Shown here: in pieces, positions 21,491 to 31,824 of the stretch | Position numbering within the stretch: position 1 is the stretch's first letter | How the letters are laid out: each line of letters opens with the position of its first letter | Source: Neodiprion pinetum | Lineage: Eukaryota; Arthropoda; Insecta; Hymenoptera; Diprionidae | Reading direction: 5' to 3' | DNA: 64,000 bases | NCBI RefSeq assembly: GCF_021155775.2 | Contig: NC_060238.1 | Coordinates: forward strand, 13,647,042-13,711,041 | Program-made: the position numbers and the translations under genes | Notes under the pieces: generated by a model | Told to the model about the DNA's origin: nothing | Databases searched by the model: none | Seen by the model: only the letters and a program-made list of their open reading frames with translations

Positions 21491-21699
21491 GTTGACGCTT
21501 ATCTCGTAAATGATTGCAGAAATAACGAGACTTGGCTAATAAATGATTCCGGATTCCCGTAATTCTTCGAGAATCGACATAATTTCATTCTCATGACTTG
21601 TATTTCCAGCCGCTTGAGATAACATAAGCAAACGGAGACGTACCACAAATTCGGTAGCGTCGTCCCAAAAAATATAATCAGTTTTAACACCTTGTCGAA

Positions 21700-22326
21700 T
21701 AACCCAAGCCTGAGGTAGCAAAACACCTTGTCGGTCACTACGAACTAATATTTGTCACCGTTCCAGCACGTCATACACAAGTCTCTCAACTTGATGTACA
21801 ACACATCGGTGTTCACATGATCGTTGTACACATGCCTCAGGTTCATCTCGTCCTGTTATACTAAAACCAGCAAGTTGGTGTTATTGCGCGAGAGATGCTT
21901 TGGGATTCGAGCGTAAGTCTGACAAAGATAGAAACAGTCTACGTCATGATGTCCACCCATACACAAGTAAGCGCGTATGTCGTCCTGCTTCTCGCACGCT
22001 GCGTCATCAAATATCATGATCGAGTTGAGTTGCGTCTGGTTCGGTGCAATGACGTGCTTATGCTTGTTAAAGGAGAAATACTCAACAGCGTCGACAGTTT
22101 CGGGCACTTGACTCAAAAACTTGTATTTCGGTTGATTGAGTGATTTTGAATGAACGTACAGGTTGTCAATCCTCAAACCGTTTGTAAGCGTTATGAGCGC
22201 AAATAATGCGTTGGTTTTACAACAGTTAGATGGTCCGCAGCATACCGCACGTTCACTACTCCATAATAGATCACCACGGCGTTTTGTCCGTTTTGCACTC
22301 TGCTGCGTAAATTTGTCAAAATTCAC
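21700..22326 (-). pseudogene. atp: Polinton packaging ATPase (A32/FtsK-HerA type)
   Basis: DNA-packaging motor ATPase of virus-like transposons. Open for 156 codons from 22326: the Walker A region is CGPSNCCKTNAL (normally GPSGCGKT, so both glycines of the loop are changed), Walker B is SIMIFDDAAC, and the sensor segment is CQTYARIPKHLSRNNTNLLVL. A stop follows, but the C-terminal part can still be read in the same strand down to about 21700 (MNLRHVYNDHVN, then a LCMTCWNGDKY segment). The changed Walker A, the stop and the frameshifts make it inactive. Same orientation as the fibre-like and integrase genes. Confidence 0.82.
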
Positions 22327-22439
22327 ATGGGCAGCTTGGTCGTTTGTGTTTCGACCCTCATCTCAGACGTGACCGGCCGTATTTTCCATAAATGCATCAA
22401 AGTACAATTTCGAAAATTTTCAGTTGAGTTGAAGAATTA

Positions 22440-22740
22440 ACGATGGAACCAGAAATCGAACCTGGTATCGAAAGATGCTTTGCCGGAGACTTACTCCACC
22501 AGACCACATAGCCGCCCCGACTACAGAGTCATCAATTTCTCTCATCACCTGTATTCGAAATTGTTTTTGTTTTCGTTTGCCGTAAATATATGCATATTTG
22601 AAATTCGTAGCGAAAGGCACATTTCAGACCTATGTGTGTGTGACTTGTTGACATGCGCACATTGGACATCTGTATGTGGCTGTCAATGTGTATATAAAGG
22701 TTCGATTCCTGGCTCCGTCGTTAACTTTTCAACTTACCTG
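22440..22740. mobile_element. SINE-like inverted pair, second locus
   Basis: A minus-strand tRNA-like head at 22440-22519 (RC: GGTCTGGTGGAGTAAG...AGGTTCGATTTCTGG) and a plus-strand tail-only piece at 22698-22725 (GGTTCGATTCCTGGCTCC then GTCGTTAAC). The intervening 22580-22690 segment recurs inverted at 25412-25525. Confidence 0.5.
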
Positions 22741-22877
22741 GAAATTTTGGGAATTGTACTCTATCTAGCAAATTATCCACTCTTAAATATTAACATGATT
22801 CTTTCATATCATTCAAAAACAAACGGCTGAGTCCGATCAAATTGGCTGAGAATAATGTAATATACTATGATATACGC

Positions 22878-25410
22878 TGTAACCGAAAAAAATCTTGAGG
22901 GGTTAAAGTAGATTGAGAGATAATAAAAGAGAGATATGATTGTTGGGCGCCAGACACACATACGTCAGAAAATAGATGATTAGAAGAAAAGATATAGATA
23001 AAAACAAGATCAGGTTCTACGACGGTTTTGCACAGTTTGTTCAGTATAGACAAGATAATGGCAGAGGAGAGGGGTTGAATCTAATAGATAAAATGAGAAT
23101 CAGGTGAAGCAGCAATAGTATCAAATATATTGACCAAGAAGCGATAAATTTTAATAACAAGCAAACAACTGAAGAGATTTAGATACAATTAAGATAGGTG
23201 AGATAATTACCTTACAGCCAGAGAAATGTTGAGCGACAGATTTAATAAATAACAGAACGTTATTAGAACAAACGAGAGATATGCATAGGCTCGCGATACT
23301 ATGATTCGAGGTAATAATTAACACGATTTTATAATGAATATGCAGAACAGAGATAGGTATAAGGTACTTGAATTAAGCATTAATCAAGGAAGCCATAAAA
23401 TATAAGAAGCGATTATAAGAAACATGCAAAATACAAAAATTGTAATAGTTATCGCATTACCAGAATTATCAGAGCTATAACAGAGGCAGGAAATTATTAA
23501 TTACGAAGTAAATTCAAAGAAACAGGTCAAGTAGAAAATTATTATAAAACATAGAAACTAACAGATAACACGTAGCCTCTAGATTGCGGTAAGTGCGAGA
23601 AGAAAGGGAGATGATATTCGGTACGGTAAAAGATAATTTCGGAATTAGGACAAATAATACTCAAGAGAATTATTACGCAACATACGACAAACCAAAGTGA
23701 CTACGGACAACTACGAACAGCGGTATCAGTGAAGAAAATAATGAAAAAGATGTTATTCGATACGGCGCAATACTCCAAAGTCAAAAAAACGACACACTCG
23801 CTACGATACATTAATCAAAAATAATAGGTAGAGAAACAGTTATGAAATAATCAGAAAAGGTATAACAAAATAGTAATACTCAATAGCTAAAGTAAGAATT
23901 TATAACTTAACAGAACACGCTGCTATACAGCGATATTCGATATTCAGGTATTCTGGAAGGGAGAGATAATGAAATAAAGCGATAGTCACTAACAATGCGT
24001 AAGTAAGAATCAACCAGTCGCGAAGTTACTTGCAATAAGAAATAGAAAGTGATAAGATAAGAAATAGTAGAGAATAACGTACGAGCCCAGGTGGCTCACG
24101 CAGACCAACTGCAAGAGAGAGAGAGAGAGAGATAAAGATACGATATATTGCAAGTAATTCCGTGGCTTCACAAAATAGAAAAGGAACCTCACTCACGTGA
24201 AAAGAAGGTAAAACTGGCACCGAAAATGCGGTAAGAAAGCGAGAAACTGAATCTATTGATAGCGATAATAATACTGGATACTACGAGAGCATGTCTTTAA
24301 TAATCGAGAGCTGAACGTAGAGTGTCGAGACGAGCGATGATCCTGATTTTCGTCGTGCTGCTGTCACGTGATTCTTCCTCAAAGTTGCGTTATTCTAATT
24401 GGGCCAGCAGGTCGCGTAAGTCTGGTCTACATGTAGGCGGCGATAATCCCTCGCCGCTTGTTTTTCTTCTTCCTCGCTGACAGGTATTGAGGTGTCGGGA
24501 CGTCGGACGGTGGTCGGAGATATTTTCCCTCAGCTGTGCTGTATCGTTGGTGAGAGGGGAGGTCGTACCGCTCATGTGTTGCGATATTAAGGTGTGCGAT
24601 AATACTGCGTCACCGATCTCTTGGACTTGCGACCGATTGTACTTCACTCCTTGCTTTACTGGTACTCCCCGTTGTAGCTATTTCATTGGCGCTGCATCCC
24701 GGCCCTCGCTTATCGGAGCCCTCATGCCGGAACGATCTGGTGGTGATGGCCCTCGACCCGGATCCCCACACTATATCCACCAGATCCACGTGGTCAGCAT
24801 AGTCTAGCCTATTCCACGCCACAGCCCTTCGATAGGACGGTTCATTAAGAGAAAACCGTCCTCTGTTTGATAGGCTACGACTTAGTAGATGTCGTGGTCG
24901 GTTCAGCTCCAGGCTGATAAGTATCGTCGACGGGAGGCTTTGTTGTGTTTTTGACGCACAGCCCTGTACGCCGTCTGGCGATGCATCCGAGCGGTAGAAG
25001 CATTGATTCGTGGTTCCGCTCATGGCGGATAAGTCTTAAATAGTTGGAGGTACTGTTTGTGCACCACGCACGACCCTGTTCACAACTTAGATAGGCATCC
25101 ATCGGGAGTGACTTAGCGGTATTCGTTCGTTCGTAGTCGGTGGTGGTCGGTGTTGAGCTGGTACGTGACCCTTGTCAGGCAGTGTCCTGGTATCTTGACG
25201 CGGAAGTCTCGTAGATGGTTCTCGTAGAGCGTTACAAAATTTGAAAATAGAATAGAATTAGCTGAATAAAGAGAATTTCACTTAAAGATGACTAGTCGTT
25301 CTTTTTGGAGTATTGGCCTCAGACGTGCTTCCGGTATTTTGAGCGATATTCCGTTCGTAGGGAAATGCGATGATTAAACCATTTGACGGGGTACGAAATA
25401 CCACGTAACA
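22878..25410 (-). mobile_element. LTR-like unit of 2.5 kb, no coding capacity
   Basis: Read on the minus strand it starts TGTTACGTGG at 25410 and ends GGTTACA at 22878. TGGCGCCCAAC, typical of retroelement primer-binding sites, lies near its end (22944-22954). The layout matches 49629-52468. The interior is pyrimidine-rich on the minus strand with (CT)n near 24115-24131. Frames at 24390-25100 show no domain. It separates two parts of the SINE-like locus and, with it, splits the Polinton between ATPase and minor capsid genes. Confidence 0.5.
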
Positions 25411-25735
25411 ACACACATTAACAGCCACATACAGATGTCTAATGTGCACATGTCAACAAGTCACACACACAAGTCTGTATTGTGCCTCTCGCAACGAATT
25501 TCAAATATGCATATAAATGCATCGTTCATGAAAACTTTTCCTTAGTCGCAGAGCGGACATGATTATGCACACAGGCAATCGTGAGCGATCCTTGAACAAG
25601 CGATCAACTGGAAAAGGTTTGGTGAATATCATTACACAGCTCTACGAAATAAATACTTTATTTTGTTGCTCTTTTTTTTCTGTGAATCTTGGTGTCTGAG
25701 AACGTGAAACACACGAATATAATTATGATTATATT
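25411..25735. repeat. Inverted copy of 22580-22690 plus unassigned DNA
   Basis: Bases 25412-25525 are an inverted copy of 22580-22690 (CAGCCACATACAGATGT and CATGTCAACAAGTCACACAC shared). The rest shows nothing recognisable. Confidence 0.6.
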
Positions 25736-25737
25736 AG

Positions 25738-26349
25738 ATTGGCTCTGGTTTTTATGTTATAGTGGTATTGTATTCGAGATGACTCAATGTTTATAGGCAA
25801 ATTTCTCTTGAACGGTTAAAGTTAGCAAAATTGTATATTAGTAGTTTTTTATAGACCGTGAAATTTCCTTCAAGAATCTGTTAATACAGATAGTTCATTA
25901 GATGTACGTTTAGATGGTTTATACGTCAGACGTTTATGAAAAAATAAAATTCAAAAAGTTTCCTAAATTTTTTTACTTGTTATTTAAATGGAAAAAGATC
26001 AATATTAAAAGCTTGTATCTGGCTAAGATATTCCGTTTAAGATGCTTTCCCGAAATTTTGATGCGTGTTTCAGAGAAATTTTTTTATTTCTTTTTCGGAA
26101 CACCCGAATACTCCTCCTTTCGAAGAAACTTGTCATGCCCTCTTTTTCATGGCGAGGACAACAAAATATTATATTTTTTGTATTTTTTATACTTCTGTCC
26201 GAATAAAGTAAGCATTACTAAAGTTATTGAAAGTATTTTTTTGATAAACTTTAGATATTAAAAAAAAAGAAATCGAATTTTTCACCTAAACATTGCTTTT
26301 TTGAGCCATATATGAAAATGTCGATAAAATAAATAACTAGAGCCAATTT
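25738..26349. mobile_element. Possible short inverted-repeat element (MITE)
   Basis: The left end ATTGGCTCTGGTTTTTAT is matched inverted at the right end (ATTGGCTCTAGTTATTTAT on the minus strand). The interior is AT-rich and has a 115-codon Phe/Lys-rich frame without a domain. No clear target duplication was found, so the assignment is tentative. Confidence 0.35.
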
Positions 26350-26377
26350 CGAAAAACTACGCTCACTCCTAAGGTCG

Positions 26378-27170
26378 TTGACATTGAATCCTTCTCAGAC
26401 AACTCAAATATCAAGAGCACCAAAACCACTGTTGGCCAGTGTTATCAACAAACTCCCAATCGAGTTGCATGTTCCCGGTTACCAACACTGCGGTCCTGGT
26501 ACGAAGTTGACGAAAAGACTTGCAAGAGGCGATTCCGGTATCAATCTTCGTGACGCAGCGTGCAAGAAATACGGTATAGTGTAATCGAAGAATCGCGAGA
26601 ACCTCGAAGCTAGAAGCGTCGCGAATAAAAGATTATCCGAAAAAGCCTAGAATCGGGTGTTCACAAAGCATGCAAATTTGGTTAAGAGAGCAACTATTTA
26701 GGCTATAGCTAACACGGTGAAGGTGAATACAAAATTAGGCATGGGGTTTCGAAAACCGAAGAGCGTTTCCTTGAACAAAATCATACGCGCGGCAAAACAG
26801 TCTATAATTCGGAGCCACGACGCTGAAACAAGCATTGAGTCTGCACTCAGAGGTGCTCGAGAAACTGTGAAAAACGGAGGTGGTAAACAAAACGTCTGAT
26901 CACTACGCGTCCTACCGGAATCCTCAAAAGTTGGCGTATTTCTATCTTTTCTCATATCTATTTTTGCCGGTCTTAGCGCTACGGGTGCGTTAGCGGGGGG
27001 TGTTGTGGGTGGAGTGAAGGTTGTGAACGATGCAAGCGTACCTGAACGAGAATTCGAGGAAAGCAAAAGGCAGAACAAATCGATGGAAGCAATCACATTC
27101 GGTGAGGGTCTCTATCTTAAATCGTACAAAAAAATTTTCGATCTTCATTTTTCAAAAAACTAAGTTTAAA
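26378..27170 (+). pseudogene. Polinton minor capsid-like protein with PLA2-type domain
   Basis: A virion-associated protein in virus-like transposons. The first open piece (68 codons) has LPIELHVPGYQHCGPGTKL, the calcium-loop signature of parvovirus-type phospholipase A2, then LARGDSGINLRDAACKKYGIV. In active relatives the last part carries the catalytic His-Asp (ACKEHD-like); here it reads KKYG, so the active site is lost. After a stop the frame resumes with basic segments (GMGFRKPKSVSLNKI, a SALRGARETVKNGG segment) and a predicted membrane stretch GLSATGALAGGVVGG near 26970-27010. Stops near 26583, 26650, 26700 and 26898. It ends just before the protease start. Confidence 0.75.
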
Positions 27171-27171
27171 G

Positions 27172-27542
27172 ATGGCACACCGAGATTTGACCAACTGGGA
27201 TTTGCTGAAGTATGCAAAAATCATGAAAAATCTATACTTTCCAGGTCTTTTTATGAGCAACTAAATGCCCAAGAACGGACCGTGTACGAACGAGGCAGCT
27301 GGCGTCAATCTTGACGATAAGGATGACCCTGTGACACACTGGGTTGCATGTAAGGAACGCGGCAACGATGTCGTATATTTCGACAGCTTCGGTCATCTTC
27401 AACCTCCGTTAGACCTCGTAAATATCTCGGTATTGCTAGCATTAGATATAACGATAAAAGATATCAGGATTACGATACATTCAATATAGGACACTTGTGT
27501 CTGAAATTTCTAAGCAATGAGATGTATAAACATGACAAGTAA
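27172..27542 (+). pseudogene. pro: Polinton cysteine protease (adenain/Ulp1-like)
   Basis: Capsid-maturation protease. ATG at 27172; DLTNWDLLKYAKIM; one TAA at 27261-27263; then open with GPCTNEAAGVNLDD, THWVACKERG (catalytic His), VVYFDSFGHLQPP (Asp region). A one-base deletion near 27425 shifts the frame to YQDYDTFNIGHLCLKFL, and TAA follows at 27540-27542. In the family, NCGHLC holds the nucleophile; the codon is ATA here, giving Ile. Three independent lesions make it dead. It ends 17 bases before the P3 left terminus. Confidence 0.82.
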
Positions 27543-28155
27543 TTTAATGACGGCAGTTGGTAGCATAGCAAGGCGGGTTCTACACGCAGATTGCTGTTAC
27601 CGACACTTACTGACATCCTCCCCAGACTCAAACCCTTTTTCGCGATGACGTCACAGTCTGCCGTAACGACTCAAGATCAAGAACGTGCAATCTTACCCAC
27701 AGTTGTATCGGTAGACGGCAAAAATCGCACGGCTTAACCGACAATTCTTATCGGTCGGAGGTCGAAATCGTGCTGTTTTACCGACAATCTTACCGACCCA
27801 AGGTCAAAGTCTCTATGTAGTGCTTGACTGTCAACGGTAGAGGGCGCAGCGGGAGGGGGTAAACCTTATTACCGTCCCGCATTCTTTTCCCACGAAAGGA
27901 CTGTTGATGTGTTAACGTTAAAGTTAACCACTTTGAATTCTTTTCCCACAGTGGGACTGCTGACGTGTAACATCAACCACCTCACATTCCTTTCCCACGT
28001 GATCAACCACGTGACATTCCAAAATTAATGGTTCTGAGAATTGTTTATCACTCACTCGGATGTCGATACGTTATCATCAACGTGACATTCTTTTTGGCTT
28101 GTAACTGTCATGTGAACTCTACCGTGAATTTTAAACGGGTTCAGTCAAGGTCAGA

Positions 28156-28362
28156 GTGCAAGGTCGACCGATAGCTGCGGTAGTATACGTTCAGAGCCAA
28201 GGATCTGCGGTGTTGGGTTACTATCGCTCTAAGCATGCACAACACAAACGTAAATCTGTAACATCCAACCAGATCCACCGTCTGTATAAAATGGGTCAGC
28301 ACATGAAAATTTCACATCAGTCAGACTACTATTCTAGTGAGATGACAGCTTTGAAATTGTAA
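28156..28362 (+). CDS. TIR-encoded 68-aa conserved frame
   Basis: No ATG is visible: the frame is open from about 28136 and the listed start is a GTG. The 68 residues are basic with GYYRSKHAQHKRKSVTSNQ in the middle and QSDYYSSEM near the end. The copy in the right repeat (41812-42018) differs at one residue only. It may be an exon or the C-terminal part of a longer protein. No domain is recognised. Confidence 0.45.
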   Translation: MQGRPIAAVVYVQSQGSAVLGYYRSKHAQHKRKSVTSNQIHRLYKMGQHMKISHQSDYYSSEMTALKL

Positions 28363-28430
28363 TACTACGTAATAACGAATTTACTGGCGAAGAAATAATT
28401 ATCGGATTTAGCAACGCGACGTCAGAGTTT

Positions 28431-28643
28431 TTGCTACAAGATCTTCGGTGGCTCGTTGAGTGTGTCCGGAGAGCTCGTGTGCAACCGCACAGACTACACA
28501 AGATATATTTTCAGGAGAAAACGTTGATCCAGACGTTCCAGAAATGGCAAAACGGAGTAATTGCAATATTATCGGACATCGAATCAGATGACGATGAACG
28601 CGAAGCCGATTTGATCAAGTATCGTCAGATCAGCGAGGAGTAA
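28431..28643 (+). CDS. TIR-encoded small frame with acidic tail
   Basis: The frame of 70 codons begins with LQDLRWLVECVRR and ends in an acidic stretch with SDIESDDDERE. It appears to continue from an upstream segment FSNATSEF. The right-repeat copy (41533-41760, minus) has a stop at the Trp of DLRW. No known domain. Confidence 0.4.
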   Translation: MLQDLRWLVECVRRARVQPHRLHKIYFQEKTLIQTFQKWQNGVIAILSDIESDDDEREADLIKYRQISEE

Positions 28644-28714
28644 GAAAGAAACCGAACCGTACACATCTAATGTTACCCACACAGCGAAGACACATCATTT
28701 CGATACCTTCTAGA

Positions 28715-28962
28715 AGTTTTTCAAAGATTCTGTGTGCCTGGTGGGAGGCATACGGCTATAAAAGTCTGAATTTCAGGTGAAAAAGATAGTCTTGCATCTT
28801 CAGCTCTCATGTGGAGAACTTCAAACAAAGCAGAATTGGAACAGCGACTCGATCTGTTGTTGAAAAATATTTACGACTTGAAAACCGTTATTAACCAGAA
28901 GTCAGAACTCAACAAAGTGACAGAAAAATTCGCAAATCTAAATCTGTCAAGAAACACATAAC
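28715..28962 (+). pseudogene. TIR-encoded homologue of the P1 3279 protein
   Basis: Read in one frame: SALMWRTSNKAELEQRLDLL, then LLKNIYDL and a segment with KSELNKVTEKF, ending before TAA at 28960. It matches the P1 protein at 3279-3491 in order and position. The start is unclear. The copy on the right lies at about 41215-41450 (minus). Confidence 0.45.
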
Positions 28963-28982
28963 TACCAAACATTAAAAAAATA

Positions 28983-29329
28983 ATGGATTTTACAAAACTC
29001 AACAAAGTTGCAAGCATGAACAAATTTCGGCCGACGCGACGAAGAAATTGACGGAGCTGAAAATTTCCAAAATCTATAAAGTCACCAACATTCGACTAGT
29101 CCAAACGAGGTTTGGGCAGCGTGTCGTCACAGACCTGGACAACGAATTCAGCGTATTTTCACCGGCACGGATTGTGCGACTGCTGAACGAGGAAGAGACC
29201 CAATATCAGAAATTGGTGCAGACGATGGAGGAGGAGCGGTTGCTCTTGCAGTATCCGGGCGGTCAGTACGATCATGACCTTCAAGAAAATTGTATACCAT
29301 TCAATACTATGACGTTCAATATTAAATAA
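28983..29329 (+). pseudogene. TIR-encoded homologue of the P1 3537 protein
   Basis: ATG at 28983 opens MDFTKLNKV. A small insertion near 29035 breaks the frame, which resumes with LTELKISKIYKV, VQTRFGQRVVTDLDNEF and LQYPGGQYDHD. Two other copies are known here (3537-3824; 40870-41193, minus), each broken at a different place, so the ancestral gene can be recognised from any two. The function is unknown. Confidence 0.55.
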
Positions 29330-30239
29330 AAAAAAATATTAAAAATTATATGTATTTGTCACTCAGCGCTAAACCATCCTGTTCACCTTAAACCGAACAA
29401 ATTCTTTCTAACAGCAATTTGAATCGACTTTTACAATATCAGAAAGTGCTATTTTGAACACCGACGAGCAAAGGACGAGGGTTTTCAAGCTACGTTTGGA
29501 CCTCGTAACTGTCACGTGAACTGTACGATGAGATTTCAGCTTTCAGTCAAGGATAGAGTGCAAGGTCGACCTACATCCGAGTTAGCGTACGTTTAAAGCC
29601 GCAGGTCCTACGGAGTTGGGTTACTATCGCTCTTGGAATGCAAAACATGATGACGTTGGTATACAGATCAGTCCAAAATGAGATGCAAGGTTGAGACGCA
29701 GTTGAGATTTCGTTTGACAAGTTTTTATTTATTTCATAAAAAAAAGTATCAAATATAATTCATAGATGTATTCGGTTTCTCAACAAAATTTTGCGAAAGC
29801 CTTCAACGATTGGAGAAAAGATGAGAATTATCACAACGATCGGACTCTTGAAAGCGCGCGCGGAGAAATTCAAACGTCTTCAGAAAACGGATGTGGGTAC
29901 GTGGTCGACGAAAATAATACTCGGAATCGTCGAGTTTCGACTTGACGTCGAGCGGCCCGCGGTCAAAAGATTTCGGTGCAACGTCGAATTCTGGAAGTTT
30001 CTGAAATAATCTCTCAACTGACAGGATAGAAATTCTGAATTGAAATGGTTGGTAATAATGATAAACAAAAATGTTTCATTCCCAAAACTTAAGCGAGTGA
30101 GTATTAGGTGATTATTACGATAGATTATTTTACCGACTACCTTGCTGACTGACACATTTTTTCCTTTGTTGTTGTGCGGATGTCGTTGAACGCTGCACGG
30201 ATACCCGTATGCTCAAAGCGTATTCACATCTGGTTACAT

Positions 30240-30415
30240 ACTGGAGGTAGATTTGGAAAAATTCGTCTACAAATCAGCATTTGATATTAGGTCGAGAGCA
30301 CGAGTTGTACACTGTAGAAAAGCAGAAAGTGGTACTGAGCTAGAATGACAACAAGCGGATCGTGTTTCAAAACACAACCGATACGCTTTTGTGGGGCTAC
30401 AAGCCTGCACCTTAG
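30240..30415 (+). pseudogene. P3 polB C-terminal fragment
   Basis: The frame around EHELYTVEKQKVVLS, then TAG where polB at 19985 has Trp, then NDNKRIVF...LLWGYKP and a stop. Only the last 60 or so codons are kept, directly after the left inverted repeat. Confidence 0.7.
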
Positions 30416-30654
30416 CCTTGTAATTAACGTATCGTAATCCATGTAGAATTTAATTTACAACTGTACCATGATGTATAAAATATTATTATGTAGGATAGTG
30501 AATAAGAACGCTCCGAAATATAAAAATTGTACAACAATGCATATATCTGTCTTCTGTCTGAAAAATAAAGATACATACTGCTTATGCATCGGGTGTAAAA
30601 TAAAGAGACACATACGTTTTACAAAAAATTCATTTATTTAATGTTACATGTCCG

Positions 30655-30720
30655 ATTCGTTTTATCCAACTGTTGTGAGTATTGTTAAAACTTAACCATA
30701 CGTTTTATAAATCCTTGAGC
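30655..30720 (-). pseudogene. P3 integrase C-terminal scrap
   Basis: Minus-strand similarity to the last 20 codons of the integrase at 20236 (the region with KPNH-like and GFDS-like codons), with the same downstream flank. It is lost after 30720. Confidence 0.45.
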
Positions 30721-30779
30721 CTAATTTACATGAATCGTTTTTAAATTAATTAATCTTAACACTCCCTCTTAATTACTTC

Positions 30780-31010
30780 ACCTCGCAATCGTTTAAAGAT
30801 GTCGGCTATCTGTTCAGCGCTTTTGGATGTAATATAGCACGATGCGCACAGTTTAATTTAGTGTCTGACATTTTGTTCAATATCTGCAACGATGGACAAC
30901 CGAAATCCATCAAATCAACGACTTCAACTTTTTGATTCAGAATTTACTTTTCTAAACTTTTTACGTTAACTGTTGAAGCATCACGCAGCGACACGCGTTT
31001 GATGATGATG
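30780..31010 (-). pseudogene. P3 copy of the P2 17920 protein, C-terminal part
   Basis: Minus strand: VSLRDASTVNVKSLEK, TAA, then VEVVDLMDFGCPSLQ, an LNKMSD segment and CAHRAILHPK before a stop. It matches the P2 gene (17920-18453) closely but has an additional stop and is cut short. Confidence 0.6.
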
Positions 31011-31227
31011 AAATTTTTTTCAAACACTCTGTTTATTTCACTACTGTGAAATTATTCGTATATTACTATACGATACACTACTACTAATACTACCACTATT
31101 AAACTGTCTGTCGTTGGTTGATCAATAAAGAGATCTGAAACAAAGAAAACACATACTTAATGTAATTTCTAAAAAATTTAAGAAACCTAAAATTATAAAA
31201 ATTCACAAATAGCATATTTACACGCTC

Positions 31228-31704
31228 TTATGGATGCGAGTTACGTAAGACATCGTCTGGGTAGTAGGTCATCTTTTCCTTCTGACAGTACAATTCCAGA
31301 AGATGTCTGCAGAGGCCACATCGATGCAATTGCAGCTCTCCTTGTACTCGACGATATCGCACGCAGGACGGTAAACTATCGATGCGAGAGAATGGTATTA
31401 TTTCGTGATTCGAAAACATTGCTCTCTCATTGAGACCCTCCTCCCGCGCACAGTTCATGCAATACACACCCTGTGGCCCCCTCGAAAACAAGACCCTACG
31501 GCACACAGTGGTGGTAAAGAACCGCTGACGGATGTCGCGTTCTCGATCCGCCCAGCAGATCCGTAGCGGAACAACTGATCCAGCAATCCGTACATCAAAA
31601 ATTGCTGGATCGGCGTTGTCGAAGAAACGAGCCATTAGAGCTGAAAAAAAATTACTTTCTGAGCTATGTGATCTGATATATAATTTTTTCAAAGAAATAA
31701 TCAA
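31228..31704 (-). CDS. Cys-rich protein of unknown function in P3
   Basis: Open for 158 codons; a likely start is the internal ATG giving MARFFDNADPAIF (31635). Cysteine pairs CMNC (about residue 80) and CGLC with a later C in LELYC suggest a zinc-binding fold. A stretch GSVVPLRICWADRERDIRQR precedes them. It is the only long uninterrupted non-gypsy frame inside P3, in the place where Polintons keep accessory genes. I do not recognise the family; a host-derived gene or a zinc-ribbon accessory are both possible. Confidence 0.45.
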   Translation of the reverse strand: MIISLKKLYIRSHSSESNFFSALMARFFDNADPAIFDVRIAGSVVPLRICWADRERDIRQRFFTTTVCRRVLFSRGPQGVYCMNCAREEGLNERAMFSNHEIIPFSRIDSLPSCVRYRRVQGELQLHRCGLCRHLLELYCQKEKMTYYPDDVLRNSHP

Positions 31705-31824
31705 TCTTACTTTCGCCCAATTGCTCCGCCATTACGATGATGACTCTGTGTTTCTGTGTTTTACAGTTGGTTCTGCTGATAAAAAAAAAAAAACGGAAGA
31801 CATACAGACAAGTTAGACAATTGT

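Larger units (their letters stand above)
27559..30040 (+). repeat. P3 left terminal inverted repeat, about 2.5 kb
   Basis: Inverted partner of 40050-42634. It contains three GGGACTGYTGAYGT-type modules with TTCTTTTCCCAC at 27886-28020, four small gene frames, an internal duplication (28140-28230 against 29545-29640) and the family subterminal module near 29900-30000. Confidence 0.8.

Noticed and set aside
24390..25102. Minus-strand frames of 75-137 codons as a gag-like gene
   Set aside because: They lie in the GC-rich part of an LTR-like unit, lack zinc knuckles or other motifs, and the comparable region at 49850-50400 is open in unrelated frames.
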